Below are positions 6,011 through 12,747 of a stretch of 13,369 nt of DNA, piece by piece. Under the pieces are notes generated by a model, which worked only from the letters and a program-made list of their open reading frames with translations, was not told the DNA's origin and searched no databases. Both the position numbers and the translations under genes were made by a program. Origin of the DNA: Candidatus Tectimicrobiota bacterium (GTDB taxonomy: Bacteria > UBA8248); contig JACPCT010000276.1 of the NCBI GenBank assembly GCA_016184445.1, positions 1 to 13,369 on the forward strand. Direction: 5' to 3'. Each line of letters opens with the position of its first letter. The stretch's first letter is position 1.

Positions 6011-7612
6011 TCAGGCGTAGCCGTCCGGGTTGACGGCCGCGTCGATCACCCAGGGGCGCCCCGAGGCGAGGGCCAGGGCGAGGGCGTCCTTGAGATCGCG
6101 CTCGCTCTCCACGCGGGCCGCCTCGCAGCCCAGGCCCTTGGAGACGGCGACGAAGTCGCAGGCGCCGAGGCTCGTCCCCCGCCGGGCGAAGCGGCGCTCG
6201 TCCTGCTTGAGCTTGATCGTGCTCAGCCAGCCGTCGTTGAAGACGAGAACCACCACCGGGATGTTCTCCCGGGCGGCCGTTTCGAGGTCCCCCAGGCGCA
6301 TCAGGAAGCCGCCGTCCCCCGTCATGCAGAGGACGGGCGAGGCGGGCTCGGCCAGCTTGGCCGCCAGGGCCGCCGGGAGCCCCACCGCCATCGAGCCCAG
6401 CCCGTTCGAGGAGAGGTAGCCCTGGGGGCGGCGGGCCTCCCAGATGTCCCCGGCCAGCACCTTGTGGTTGCCCGCGTCGGTGGTGAGGATGCCCCTGTCC
6501 GGCAGCTGCTCGCGCGCGATCCGGATGACGGCCCCGGGCATGAGGCCGCTCCCCCGGGGATGGAGGGGGGTACGGCACATCCGGCGGTAGGACTCCACCT
6601 CCTCGGTGTCCCAGCCCCGGCAGGGGGCGGCCGCGCGGGAGAGCACCTCCAGGCTGTCGGCCAGGTGGGCCACCACCTCCACGCGGGGGCGGATGAGGCC
6701 TGCGAGGTGGGGCACCTCGTCCAGCATGACCACGGGCTGGGGGTAGTCCCAGCCGCCCGGCGCGAAGATCTCGACCGGGTCGTAGCCGGCGAGGATGAGG
6801 AGGTCCGCCTTGTCGAGGAGGGCCTGTTCCCCGGGCCGGCCCCGGAAGGTGCCCGCGGCCAGGGGGTGCTGCTCGGGGATGGTCCCCTTGGCGGCGGGGG
6901 AAGCGAAGATGGGCGCCCCCAGACGCTCGGCGAGGGCGAATAGGGCGCGCTCGGCCGCCTCCCCGGAGCGGTTCACCTGGAGCCCCGCGATGAGGGCGGG
7001 CCGCTGGGCGCGGGCGATCTCTCTCGCCGCCGCCTGGAGACCCGGGTGGTCCGCCCCGGCCCGGGCGATGTGGCGCTCCCCGTCCGGGGCGGGGGCGAGC
7101 GCGCCCTCGGGCGCCTGGGCCAGCATGACGTCGTAGGGGAGGTCCACGTGGACGGGGCCGGGGCGCCCCTCCATGGCGAGGGCGAGGGCCCGCCGCATGG
7201 TGACCGCCGCCGAGTCGGCCCCGACCTTGAAGGTGCCCTTGGTGATGGGCCGGTAGAGGAGGTCCTGGTCCACCCGCTGGCGCTCGAGGCGGCGGAACTG
7301 GGCATCGGAGTAGCGGTCCGTGAGGATGAGGCAGGGAGCCCGCTCGAGCCAGTTGTGCGTGGCGCCCAGGACGGCGGCGGCGGCCCCCGGGCCCACGCCC
7401 GTGCTGCACACCCCGGGGCGGCGGCGGAAGATGCCGTAGGTCCCGGCCATCACGGCGGCGCTCGATTCGTTGCTGCACAGGATGTAGCGGACGCCCCGCT
7501 TGGCGGCCGCCTCGATCAGCTCGACCGAGCTGAGGCTGCCGGGGACGCCGAAGATGTACTCGATCCGGGCTTCGGCCAGGACGCTGGCCACCACGTCGGC
7601 ATAAGTGGGCAC
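6011..7612 (-). CDS. Thiamine-diphosphate-dependent enzyme, acetolactate synthase-like
   Basis: A 533-residue three-domain ThDP enzyme of the family that includes acetolactate synthase large subunit, benzoylformate decarboxylase and related 2-oxo-acid decarboxylases and lyases. The N-terminal PYR domain has FGVPG (21-25) and the catalytic Glu49 in CSNESSAAVMAG. The middle domain spans roughly residues 185-330. The C-terminal PP domain has the Mg/ThDP motif GDGGF starting at 432, with N459 25 residues after it. It starts with GTG, and AGGAG lies 8 nt upstream. No regulatory small subunit (IlvN/IlvH) gene is adjacent and ilvD is not in the same transcription unit, so I do not call it a biosynthetic acetolactate synthase. 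The substrate is unknown. It is divergent from the SirB1-like gene and lies upstream of csp on the same strand. Confidence 0.88.
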   Translation of the reverse strand: MPTYADVVASVLAEARIEYIFGVPGSLSSVELIEAAAKRGVRYILCSNESSAAVMAGTYGIFRRRPGVCSTGVGPGAAAAVLGATHNWLERAPCLILTDRYSDAQFRRLERQRVDQDLLYRPITKGTFKVGADSAAVTMRRALALAMEGRPGPVHVDLPYDVMLAQAPEGALAPAPDGERHIARAGADHPGLQAAAREIARAQRPALIAGLQVNRSGEAAERALFALAERLGAPIFASPAAKGTIPEQHPLAAGTFRGRPGEQALLDKADLLILAGYDPVEIFAPGGWDYPQPVVMLDEVPHLAGLIRPRVEVVAHLADSLEVLSRAAAPCRGWDTEEVESYRRMCRTPLHPRGSGLMPGAVIRIAREQLPDRGILTTDAGNHKVLAGDIWEARRPQGYLSSNGLGSMAVGLPAALAAKLAEPASPVLCMTGDGGFLMRLGDLETAARENIPVVVLVFNDGWLSTIKLKQDERRFARRGTSLGACDFVAVSKGLGCEAARVESERDLKDALALALASGRPWVIDAAVNPDGYA

Positions 7613-7639
7613 GCGGGCGCTCCTGTAAAAATCCGGGAC

Positions 7640-7668
7640 TTGGGAATATCCGCGGCCGATCTTATCAT
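7640..7668 (+). promoter_or_regulatory. Candidate promoter of the SirB1-like/phosphatase unit
   Basis: TTGGGA (7640-7645), exactly 17 nt, then TATCAT (7663-7668, 5 of 6 consensus matches), 40 bp before the ATG. The -10 is embedded in a short palindrome (7661-7671). Confidence 0.55.
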
Positions 7669-7671
7669 AAG
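7661..7671. promoter_or_regulatory. Palindrome CTTATcATAAG over the -10 element
   Basis: Five-bp perfect arms around one central base, overlapping the rightward -10 and sitting in the divergent region with the ThDP enzyme gene. It is AT-rich within GC-rich surroundings. It could be an operator, or simply reflect -10 elements for both strands (the leftward strand reads TATGAT). Confidence 0.3.
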
Positions 7672-7707
7672 GGGAGGGGATTCCCCGCGCCGGGGAAGGG
7701 TGCTTCC

Positions 7708-8550
7708 ATGCCGTTGACCGACGCCCAGCTGGAGGCCTTCTGCCTTCTCCTGAGGGAGGAGCGGCCCTCCATCACGGCCGCGCTGGACCGCCAGGTCGCC
7801 GGGTTCTCCGAGGAGGACCGGGACCGCCTCCTCGTGCAGCTCCGGGGGGAGGGGCGCGGGCCGGTGGTCATCCCGCCCGCCCTGGAGGAGCACCACCACC
7901 GCGCCATCGAGCGCGCCTTCTCGGACTGGGCGGTGTCCCCGCCCGGGGAGATGGACCTGGAGCGGGGCGCCTTCCTCCTGGCCTCCCACGCCCATCCGCT
8001 GGAGGACATGGGGCGGTGGGAGGCCGAGCTGGACAGGATGGCGGAGGCCCTGGGGGTCCGCCTCGGGGAGGCCGCCTCGCCCGGGGAGATCGTGGAGGGG
8101 ACCGCGGAATACCTGCACGGGGAGCTGCGCTTCGACGGCGACCGGGAGAACTACTACGATCCCCAGAACAGCTACCTCAACCGGGTGCTCGACCGGAGGC
8201 GGGGGACCCCCATCTCCCTCTCGGCCGTCTACCTGCTGCTCGGGCGGCGGCTGGGCCTCCCCTTCCGGGGGGTGGGCATGCCGGGCCATTTCATTGTGAA
8301 GTACGAGGCGCCCGGGGGCCCGATCTTCCTCGACCCCTTCGACGGGGGGCGCCGGCTCAGCGTGCGCGAGTGCGACGCCATCGTGCGCGGGCTGGGCTAC
8401 CACTTCGACCTCCGCTTCCTCCAGGAGACCCCGCCGCGGCGGATCGTGGAGCGGATGCTGAACAACCTCATCGGCATCTTCCAGCGGGACGGCGGAGAGG
8501 AGAGGATCAAGCGGCTCATGCGCTACCGCGAGATCGTGCAGCGTGGCTAA
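7708..8550 (+). CDS. SirB1-like transglutaminase-fold protein (Transglut_core2)
   Basis: A 280-residue cytoplasmic protein of the SirB1/YchA family (Transglut_core2). The hallmark block is NYYDPQNSYLNRVLDRRRG (148-166), then TPISLSAVYLLLGRRLGLP and PGHFIVKY (192-199) with the family His194, then FLDPFDGG (207-214). The C-terminal part, LNNLIGIFQRDGGEERIK, resembles the helical tail of family members. No Cys lies where a classical transglutaminase nucleophile would be, which is usual for this family, whose function is poorly defined. The ATG has a GGGAAGGG ribosome-binding site about 8 nt upstream. The stop is 45 bp before the UGA-containing phosphatase gene on the same strand, so the two are probably co-transcribed. 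Confidence 0.88.
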   Translation: MPLTDAQLEAFCLLLREERPSITAALDRQVAGFSEEDRDRLLVQLRGEGRGPVVIPPALEEHHHRAIERAFSDWAVSPPGEMDLERGAFLLASHAHPLEDMGRWEAELDRMAEALGVRLGEAASPGEIVEGTAEYLHGELRFDGDRENYYDPQNSYLNRVLDRRRGTPISLSAVYLLLGRRLGLPFRGVGMPGHFIVKYEAPGGPIFLDPFDGGRRLSVRECDAIVRGLGYHFDLRFLQETPPRRIVERMLNNLIGIFQRDGGEERIKRLMRYREIVQRG

Positions 8551-8595
8551 GCAGGCTTTTCCAGTCGGCCCACACCATCACAGGAGAGCCCGTGC

Positions 8596-9051
8596 ATGGA
8601 ATACCGTGAACTTTCAGAGAAGCTGACCTTCGGGGGCCAGCCCACGGTCGAGGAGCTTCGGGAGCTGGCCCGGAAGGGGGTGAAGACCGTCGTCAACGTC
8701 CGGTCCCCGGACGAGGAGGAGGTTCACCTCTCGACCACCCAGGAGAAGGCCCTGGCCGAGTCGCTCGGGATGACCTACGTCAACATCCCCCTCACGGCCA
8801 AGACCATCGCCGAGGACACCGCCGCCCAGGTGAAGCGGGCCATCGCCGACGCCAAGAACACGGGCCCGGTCTTCGTCCACTGAAGGGTCCTCGGGCGGGC
8901 CGGGGTCTGCTCGCTGATGCACGAGGCGGAGGAGAAGGGCTGGAGCGGGGAGGAGACGATCCAGGCGGCCCAGAAGCTCAACTTCGACTGGACCACCAAC
9001 CCGCTCACGAAGTTCTTCGAGGGCTTCCTCGCGGGGCGGAAGAAGAAGTAG
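8596..9051 (+). CDS. DSP/PTP-like phosphatase with in-frame UGA at the catalytic Cys (candidate selenoprotein)
   Basis: Read through one TGA (8881-8883), the frame encodes 151 residues, the expected length of the small DSP/PTP-like phosphatase domain also seen fused to NAD kinase or in beta-lactamase-hydrolase-like proteins. The N-terminus has LTFGGQPTVEELRELARKGV (10-29), VVNVRSPDE and a TYVNIPLTA strand. The UGA is codon 96, in PVFVH-UGA-RVLGRAGV. This family typically has VHCxxxxR[VA]G, so UGA replaces the nucleophilic Cys, and Arg101 and Gly103 keep their positions. The following 55 codons retain G/C third positions and a helical, family-like end before TAG. AGGAGA precedes the ATG. Selenocysteine insertion is my preferred reading; a TGC-to-TGA mutation or sequencing error is the alternative. 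No sel genes are in the window. Substrate unknown. If termination does occur at UGA, the product is a 95-residue protein without an active site. Confidence 0.62.
8906..8930 (+). promoter_or_regulatory. Candidate bacterial SECIS-like hairpin
   Basis: Downstream of the UGA, TCTG-CTCG can pair with CGAG-(G)-CGGA, giving eight pairs including one G-U, with a single bulged G and an 8-nt loop CTGATGCA. The loop begins 30 nt after the UGA, within the 16-37 nt range used for bacterial SECIS models. A G occurs at the third rather than the first or second loop position, so the match is partial. Two shorter alternative hairpins (stems at 8889-8905 and 8892-8913) place the loop closer, about 10-13 nt from the UGA. 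Confidence 0.38.
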
Positions 9052-9071
9052 CGGGGCGGAACGATGGTCCG

Positions 9072-9106
9072 AAACAAAGCGGGGAAACCCCCAGGGGCTC
9101 CCCCGC
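9072..9106. terminator. Terminator between convergent phosphatase and ilvD genes
   Basis: GCGGGG (9079-9084) pairs with CCCCGC (9101-9106), with an inner C-run/G-run. Read leftwards, the hairpin begins 6 bp after the ilvD stop and is followed at once by TTTGTTT, a good intrinsic terminator for ilvD. Read rightwards the T-rich stretch (9112-9117) is displaced by a few bases, so termination of the phosphatase transcript would be weaker. Confidence 0.65.
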
Positions 9107-9112
9107 CCGCGT

Positions 9113-10804
9113 TTATTCGTCCGTGACGCAGCCCTCCGAGGCCGAGGAGACGAGCTTGGCGTACTTGTAGAGGGTGCCCTTCTTGAACTTCAGGGCGGGC
9201 GCTTTCCATTTCTTCCTGCGCGCCTTGATTTCGGAGGCGGGGACGTCCAGCGTCAGGGCGCGCTTGGCGGCGTCGATGACGATCCGGTCCCCGTTCCGGA
9301 CCAGGGCGAGGAGGCCGCCGGTCTGGGCCTCGGGGGTGACGTGTCCCACCACCAGGCCGTGGGTGCCGCCCGAGAAGCGCCCGTCGGTGATGAGGGCCAG
9401 GTCCTTGCCCAGGCCCGCCCCCATGATGGCCGAGGTGACGGTGAGCATCTCGCGCATGCCGGGGCCGCCCTTGGGCCCCTCGTAGCGGATGACGACCACG
9501 TCGCCCTTCTTGATCTTCTTCTGCTCGAGGCCCTTGAGGGCGTCCTCCTCGGAGTTGAAGACGCGCGCCGGGCCCTCGAAGCGCTCCCCCTCCTTGCCGG
9601 TGATCTTGGCGACGGCGCCCCCGGTGGCGAGGTTGCCGTAGAGGATCTGGAGGTGGCCCGTCTTCTTGAGGGGCCGCGAGAGCGGGAAGATGACCTTCTG
9701 TCCCCCCTTGAGGTCCGGCACGGATTCGAGGTTCTCCGCCATGGTCTTGCCCGTGACGGTCAGGCAGTCTCCGTGGATGAGCCCCTCCTTGAGCAGCAGC
9801 TTCAGGACGCCGGGCACCCCGCCCGCGTTGTGGAGGTCCTCCATCACGTACTGGCCGCTGGGCTTGAGGTCGGCGAGGTAGGGGGTGCGGTTGCTGATGC
9901 GCTGGAAGTCGTCCAGGGCGAGGCGCACCCCCACCGACTTGGCGATGGCGATGTAGTGCATGACGGCGTTGGTCGAGCCGCCCAGGGCCATGACGACGGT
10001 GATGGCGTTCTCGAAGGCCTTCTTCGTCATGATGTCGCGCGGGCGGATGCCGTTCTCCAGGAGGTGCCAGATGGCCTTGCCCGCGCTCTGGCACTCGGCC
10101 TGCTTCTCCTGGCTGGTGGCGGGGTTGGAGGAGCTGTAGGGCAGGCTCATCCCCAGGGCCTCGATGGAGGAGGACATGGTGTTGGCCGTGTACATGCCCC
10201 CGCAGGCGCCCGCCCCGGGGCAGGCGTGCTGGATGACGTCCCTCAGCTCCCTCTCGCCGAGCTGGCCGGCGATGTACTCCCCGTAGGCCTGGAAGGCGGA
10301 GACCACGTCCAGCTTCTTCCCGTTCAGGAAGCCGGGGCTGATGGTGCCGCCGTAGACCATGAGGCTGGGGCGGTTGAGGCGGCCCATGGCGATGATGGAG
10401 CCGGGCATGTTCTTGTCGCAGCCGGGGACGGCGACCAGGGCGTCGTACCACTGGGCGCCCGCCACGGTCTCAATGGAGTCGGCGATGATGTCCCTCGACT
10501 GGAGGGAGTACTTCATCCCCTCGGTGCCCATCGAGATGCCGTCGCTCACCCCGATGGTGTTGAAAATGAGGCCCACCATCCTCTTCCCGTCGTTCACGCT
10601 CTCCTTGATGAGCCGGGCCAGGTCGTTCAGGTGCATGTTGCAGGTGTTGCCCTCCCACCACATGCTGACGATGCCGACCTGGGGGCAGCGCATTCCGTGC
10701 TCGTCCACGCCCGCTCCGTGGAGCATGGCCTGGGAGGCCGCCTGGGAGAGGGGTTCGGTCACCCGGCTGCTGTACTGGTTGAGTCGTACCGCGCGCTCCG
10801 CCAT
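9113..10804 (-). CDS. ilvD: Dihydroxy-acid dehydratase IlvD
   Basis: A 563-residue iron-sulfur dehydratase that converts 2,3-dihydroxyisovalerate and 2,3-dihydroxy-3-methylvalerate to the 2-oxo acids in valine, isoleucine and leucine synthesis. Cluster-ligand cysteines appear as C55 (EGNTCNMH), C129 ([10 protein letters not shown]) and C201 ([16 protein letters not shown]), matching the three-Cys pattern of the family. [15 protein letters not shown] (substrate and metal region) and [11 protein letters not shown], with the catalytic Ser, are intact. The ATG was chosen because GGAGG lies 7 nt upstream; a TTG five codons earlier overlaps that ribosome-binding site. Length and motifs are normal. 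It lies 77 bp behind the TSP3 lipoprotein gene on the same strand with no clear promoter in the gap, so the two may share a transcript. An intrinsic terminator follows directly. Confidence 0.96.
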   Translation of the reverse strand: MAERAVRLNQYSSRVTEPLSQAASQAMLHGAGVDEHGMRCPQVGIVSMWWEGNTCNMHLNDLARLIKESVNDGKRMVGLIFNTIGVSDGISMGTEGMKYSLQSRDIIADSIETVAGAQWYDALVAVPGCDKNMPGSIIAMGRLNRPSLMVYGGTISPGFLNGKKLDVVSAFQAYGEYIAGQLGERELRDVIQHACPGAGACGGMYTANTMSSSIEALGMSLPYSSSNPATSQEKQAECQSAGKAIWHLLENGIRPRDIMTKKAFENAITVVMALGGSTNAVMHYIAIAKSVGVRLALDDFQRISNRTPYLADLKPSGQYVMEDLHNAGGVPGVLKLLLKEGLIHGDCLTVTGKTMAENLESVPDLKGGQKVIFPLSRPLKKTGHLQILYGNLATGGAVAKITGKEGERFEGPARVFNSEEDALKGLEQKKIKKGDVVVIRYEGPKGGPGMREMLTVTSAIMGAGLGKDLALITDGRFSGGTHGLVVGHVTPEAQTGGLLALVRNGDRIVIDAAKRALTLDVPASEIKARRKKWKAPALKFKKGTLYKYAKLVSSASEGCVTDE

Positions 10805-10881
10805 CTTGCCCGCCTCCAAGAAAGGTCAGTCTGATCGGAACCAGACGCTTCGGTCGGGGTGAAGCCGGCTGCCGCGGGCCA

Positions 10882-11688
10882 TCATCGCACGGATGGCCCC
10901 GGGCCGGGTAGGGCGCTCCCGCCGGAGGGCCCCCGGGGCGCGGCCGGCTTGGGAACGAACCTCTTGGGCGGCGCCGCCGCCCCCGCGGGCTTGGGCCGGC
11001 ACTGGGTGTAGGGCCCCGGGAGGCGGTGCGCCCCCTCCCCCGCGGGGAAGGAGCACGGGTCGAGCGGGTCCGTGCCCTTGAACACCTCCAGGCCGTCCGG
11101 GTAGCCGTCCCCGTCCGAGTCCTGCCGGAGGGGGGAGGTCTTGTAGAGGAGCACCTCCTCGCCGTCGCTGAGGAGGTCGCCGTCCGTGTCGAACTTGAGG
11201 GGGTCGGTGCGGTGGCGGCGCACCTCCTCCCCGTCGGAGAGGCCGTCGCCGTCCGTGTCGGCCTTGTTGAGGTTGGTCTTGTGGACCCGCGCCTCCTCCA
11301 GGTCGGTCAAGCCGTCGCCGTCGCTGTCCACGCACTGCTTGTCCCGCAGGGCTTGCTGGGGGAAGCTGAGGGCCCGCCGGGCCCGCGAGATGAAGCGGGC
11401 GAGCTGGGCCAGGTCGGAATTCCGCCTCTCCTCCACCGCCTGGTAGACGGCGAAGCGCGCCACGGCGAAGTGGACGGGGGCGCAGAGCTCCATGTCCCCC
11501 TGGCTGTCGAGCTGGTCGAACTCCCTTACCAGGAGGTCGAACTCCTTCTGGATGGAGCTCGCCAGCGTCTTCCAGGCTTCGTCGCTCACCGATGAGTTCC
11601 GGACGCACCCGGCCAGGCCGAGGAGGCCCAGGAGGAGGCAGGCGGCCCCCAGGCGGCGCGGGAAGTGGAGGTGGTCGGTGGACGGCAT
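10882..11688 (-). CDS. Lipoprotein with four TSP3-type calcium-binding repeats
   Basis: A 268-residue predicted lipoprotein. The N-terminus has RR, a hydrophobic segment LGAACLLLGLLGLAGC and a lipobox LAGC with Cys28, so export and lipidation are expected. Residues 31-118 form a mostly helical region that I do not recognise. Four Asp-rich loops follow: DSDGDGLTD (121), DTDGDGLSD (144), DTDGDLLSD (167) and DSDGDGYPD (190), spaced exactly 23 residues apart, as in bacterial thrombospondin type 3 repeats, which bind calcium. The third has Leu in place of a loop Gly. The C-terminal 55 residues are Pro/Gly/Ala-rich and look disordered. Many such proteins end in an OmpA peptidoglycan-binding domain, and this one does not. 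The ATG has GAGGA 7 nt upstream. The binding partner is unknown, and a surface or periplasmic structural role is inference. Confidence 0.85.
   Translation of the reverse strand: MPSTDHLHFPRRLGAACLLLGLLGLAGCVRNSSVSDEAWKTLASSIQKEFDLLVREFDQLDSQGDMELCAPVHFAVARFAVYQAVEERRNSDLAQLARFISRARRALSFPQQALRDKQCVDSDGDGLTDLEEARVHKTNLNKADTDGDGLSDGEEVRRHRTDPLKFDTDGDLLSDGEEVLLYKTSPLRQDSDGDGYPDGLEVFKGTDPLDPCSFPAGEGAHRLPGPYTQCRPKPAGAAAPPKRFVPKPAAPRGPSGGSALPGPGPSVR
11053..11328 (-). repeat. Four tandem 69-bp TSP3-coding repeats
   Basis: Four 23-codon units encode D-x-D-G-D-x-x-x-D loops followed by a G/L-E-E or L-E-V helix and K/R-T-[ND]-P-like turn. The period is exactly 69 bp at each step. The units differ in many codons, so this is an old protein-level repeat, not a recent DNA duplication. 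Confidence 0.8.
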
Positions 11689-11730
11689 GGGGCGTCCTCG
11701 GAAGCAGGCGCCGGAAGCGCCCTGGAGGCG

Positions 11731-11759
11731 TTGGCTCTCTTCGCGCGCTCGCGTACCAT
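11731..11759 (+). promoter_or_regulatory. Candidate promoter of the sirtuin gene
   Basis: TTGGCT (11731-11736), exactly 17 nt, then TACCAT (11754-11759). Each hexamer has 4 of 6 consensus matches. It lies 67 bp before the sirtuin ATG. Confidence 0.45.
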
Positions 11760-11785
11760 AGCACCCGCCGCGCCGCGCGCACCAA
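11755..11785 (-). promoter_or_regulatory. Candidate promoter of the TSP3 lipoprotein gene
   Basis: Reading leftwards, TTGGTG (11785-11780) is followed after 19 nt by TATGGT (11760-11755), preceded by TGC as an extended -10. The spacing is long, so the extended -10 carries most of the evidence. It overlaps the -10 of the rightward sirtuin promoter almost completely. Confidence 0.3.
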
Positions 11786-11826
11786 CGGCGGCGCGCCGGT
11801 TTTTCTCCCTGGAGCGCAAGGCCGGA

Positions 11827-12591
11827 ATGGGGACCCAGGCATTGGATCGGGCGGCGGGCTGGCTCCGGGCGTCCGGCGCGACGGTCTGCCTGACCGGGGC
11901 CGGGATCAGCACCGAGAGCGGCATCCCCGACTTCCGCTCCCGGGACGGCATCTGGGCCCGCTTCGACCCCAAGGATTTCGACATCCGCCGCTGGCTGGGC
12001 TCGGAGGAGGTCCGCCGCCGCTACTGGGCCGCGGCCCGGGAGGGCTACCGGCTGGTGAGCGGGGCCGCGCCCTCGGCCGGGCACGGGGCGCTCGCGCGCC
12101 TGGACGGGGCCGGGCGCCTCTCCCTCCTCGTCACCCAGAACACCGACGGGCTCCACCAGAAGGCGGGCCACCGCCCGGAGCGGATCGTCGAGCTGCACGG
12201 CACGAGCCACGTCTGCGTGTGCGCCAGCTGCGGGGAGAAGCTCCCGCGCCCGGAGGTGCAGGCCCGGGTGGAGGCCGGCGAGGAGATCCCCTGCTGCCGG
12301 CGCTGCGGCGGGGCGCTCAAGCCGGACGCCGTCTTCTTCGGCCAGCCCATCCACCCCGGCCTCCTGGCCCGGGCGGTGGAGGGGGCCGAGGCGGCCGAGG
12401 TGTTCCTGGTGGTGGGCTCCTCCCTCTCCGTGCGCCCCGCCGCCGCCCTGCCGGAGCGGACCCTGCTGCGGGGGGGCAGGCTCATCATCGTGAACGCGGG
12501 GCCCACGCCCCTCGACTCCAGGGCCCACGCCGTGCTGCGGGGGAGGGCGGGGGAGATCCTGCCCCCCCTGGCGGAGGCGGCCCTGGCCTGA
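11827..12591 (+). CDS. cobB: Sirtuin, NAD-dependent protein deacylase (Sir2/CobB family)
   Basis: A 254-residue cytoplasmic sirtuin that removes acyl groups from lysine side chains using NAD+. The NAD-binding GAGISTESGIPDFRS is at 24-38, QNTDGLH at 104-110, and the catalytic His124 is in ELHG. The zinc knuckle is C132-x2-C135 with C157-x2-C160, and extra Cys residues (130, 156) sit beside it. GSSLSVRPAA (197-206) and NAG (223-225) complete the NAD site. The residues after the DFRS motif (GIWARFDPKDFDI) do not show the Tyr/Arg pair I would expect of a desuccinylase, so deacetylation is more likely, but acyl preference is not settled. The start was placed at MGTQALDRA because the fold begins there; upstream sequence in the frame lacks family character and overlaps the promoter region. 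The ribosome-binding site is weak (AAGG). An intrinsic terminator follows. Confidence 0.93.
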   Translation: MGTQALDRAAGWLRASGATVCLTGAGISTESGIPDFRSRDGIWARFDPKDFDIRRWLGSEEVRRRYWAAAREGYRLVSGAAPSAGHGALARLDGAGRLSLLVTQNTDGLHQKAGHRPERIVELHGTSHVCVCASCGEKLPRPEVQARVEAGEEIPCCRRCGGALKPDAVFFGQPIHPGLLARAVEGAEAAEVFLVVGSSLSVRPAAALPERTLLRGGRLIIVNAGPTPLDSRAHAVLRGRAGEILPPLAEAALA

Positions 12592-12604
12592 GGCCGGGGG
12601 GTGC

Positions 12605-12625
12605 CGGGGGAAGCCCCCGCTTTTT
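12605..12625 (+). terminator. Intrinsic terminator after the sirtuin gene
   Basis: CGGGGG-AAG-CCCCCG forms a 6-bp stem with a 3-nt loop, followed after one base by TTTTT, 13 bp past the sirtuin stop. This is a compact Rho-independent terminator. Confidence 0.7.
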
Positions 12626-12652
12626 GATCCGCCCGGCCCGGGGTGATAGAGT
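12624..12652 (+). promoter_or_regulatory. Candidate promoter of the acetamidase gene
   Basis: TTGATC (12624-12629), exactly 17 nt, then TAGAGT (12647-12652). The -10 hexamer is identical to that of the DUF3891 promoter at 1262-1267. The -35 uses the last two Ts of the preceding terminator's T-tract. The TTG start is about 95 bp downstream. Confidence 0.45.
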
Positions 12653-12747
12653 CCAGCGGGTCCGGTCATGGCCCTGACGGAGGGGTGCGGAAGTTTCCCC
12701 GCGTCGGCGTGGCCTTCCGGCTGGGCGCAGGCTGCGAGGAGGCTCCT

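Noticed and set aside
8596-8883. Taking the phosphatase as a complete 95-residue protein
   Set aside because: It would end one residue before the catalytic Cys position, while a family-like continuation of 55 codons follows in the same frame.
8775-10451. Leftward frame running through ilvD and into the phosphatase gene
   Set aside because: It is an out-of-frame Arg/Pro/Gly-rich shadow without motifs; the ilvD frame and the rightward phosphatase frame explain the region.
9341-10834. Rightward open frame of nearly 500 codons opposite ilvD
   Set aside because: It is an antisense shadow of ilvD with low-complexity composition and no domain. IlvD motifs are unambiguous on the other strand.
11665-11826. 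N-terminal extension of the sirtuin to 308 residues
   Set aside because: The added segment overlaps the divergent promoter region and the lipoprotein start, and has no sirtuin character.
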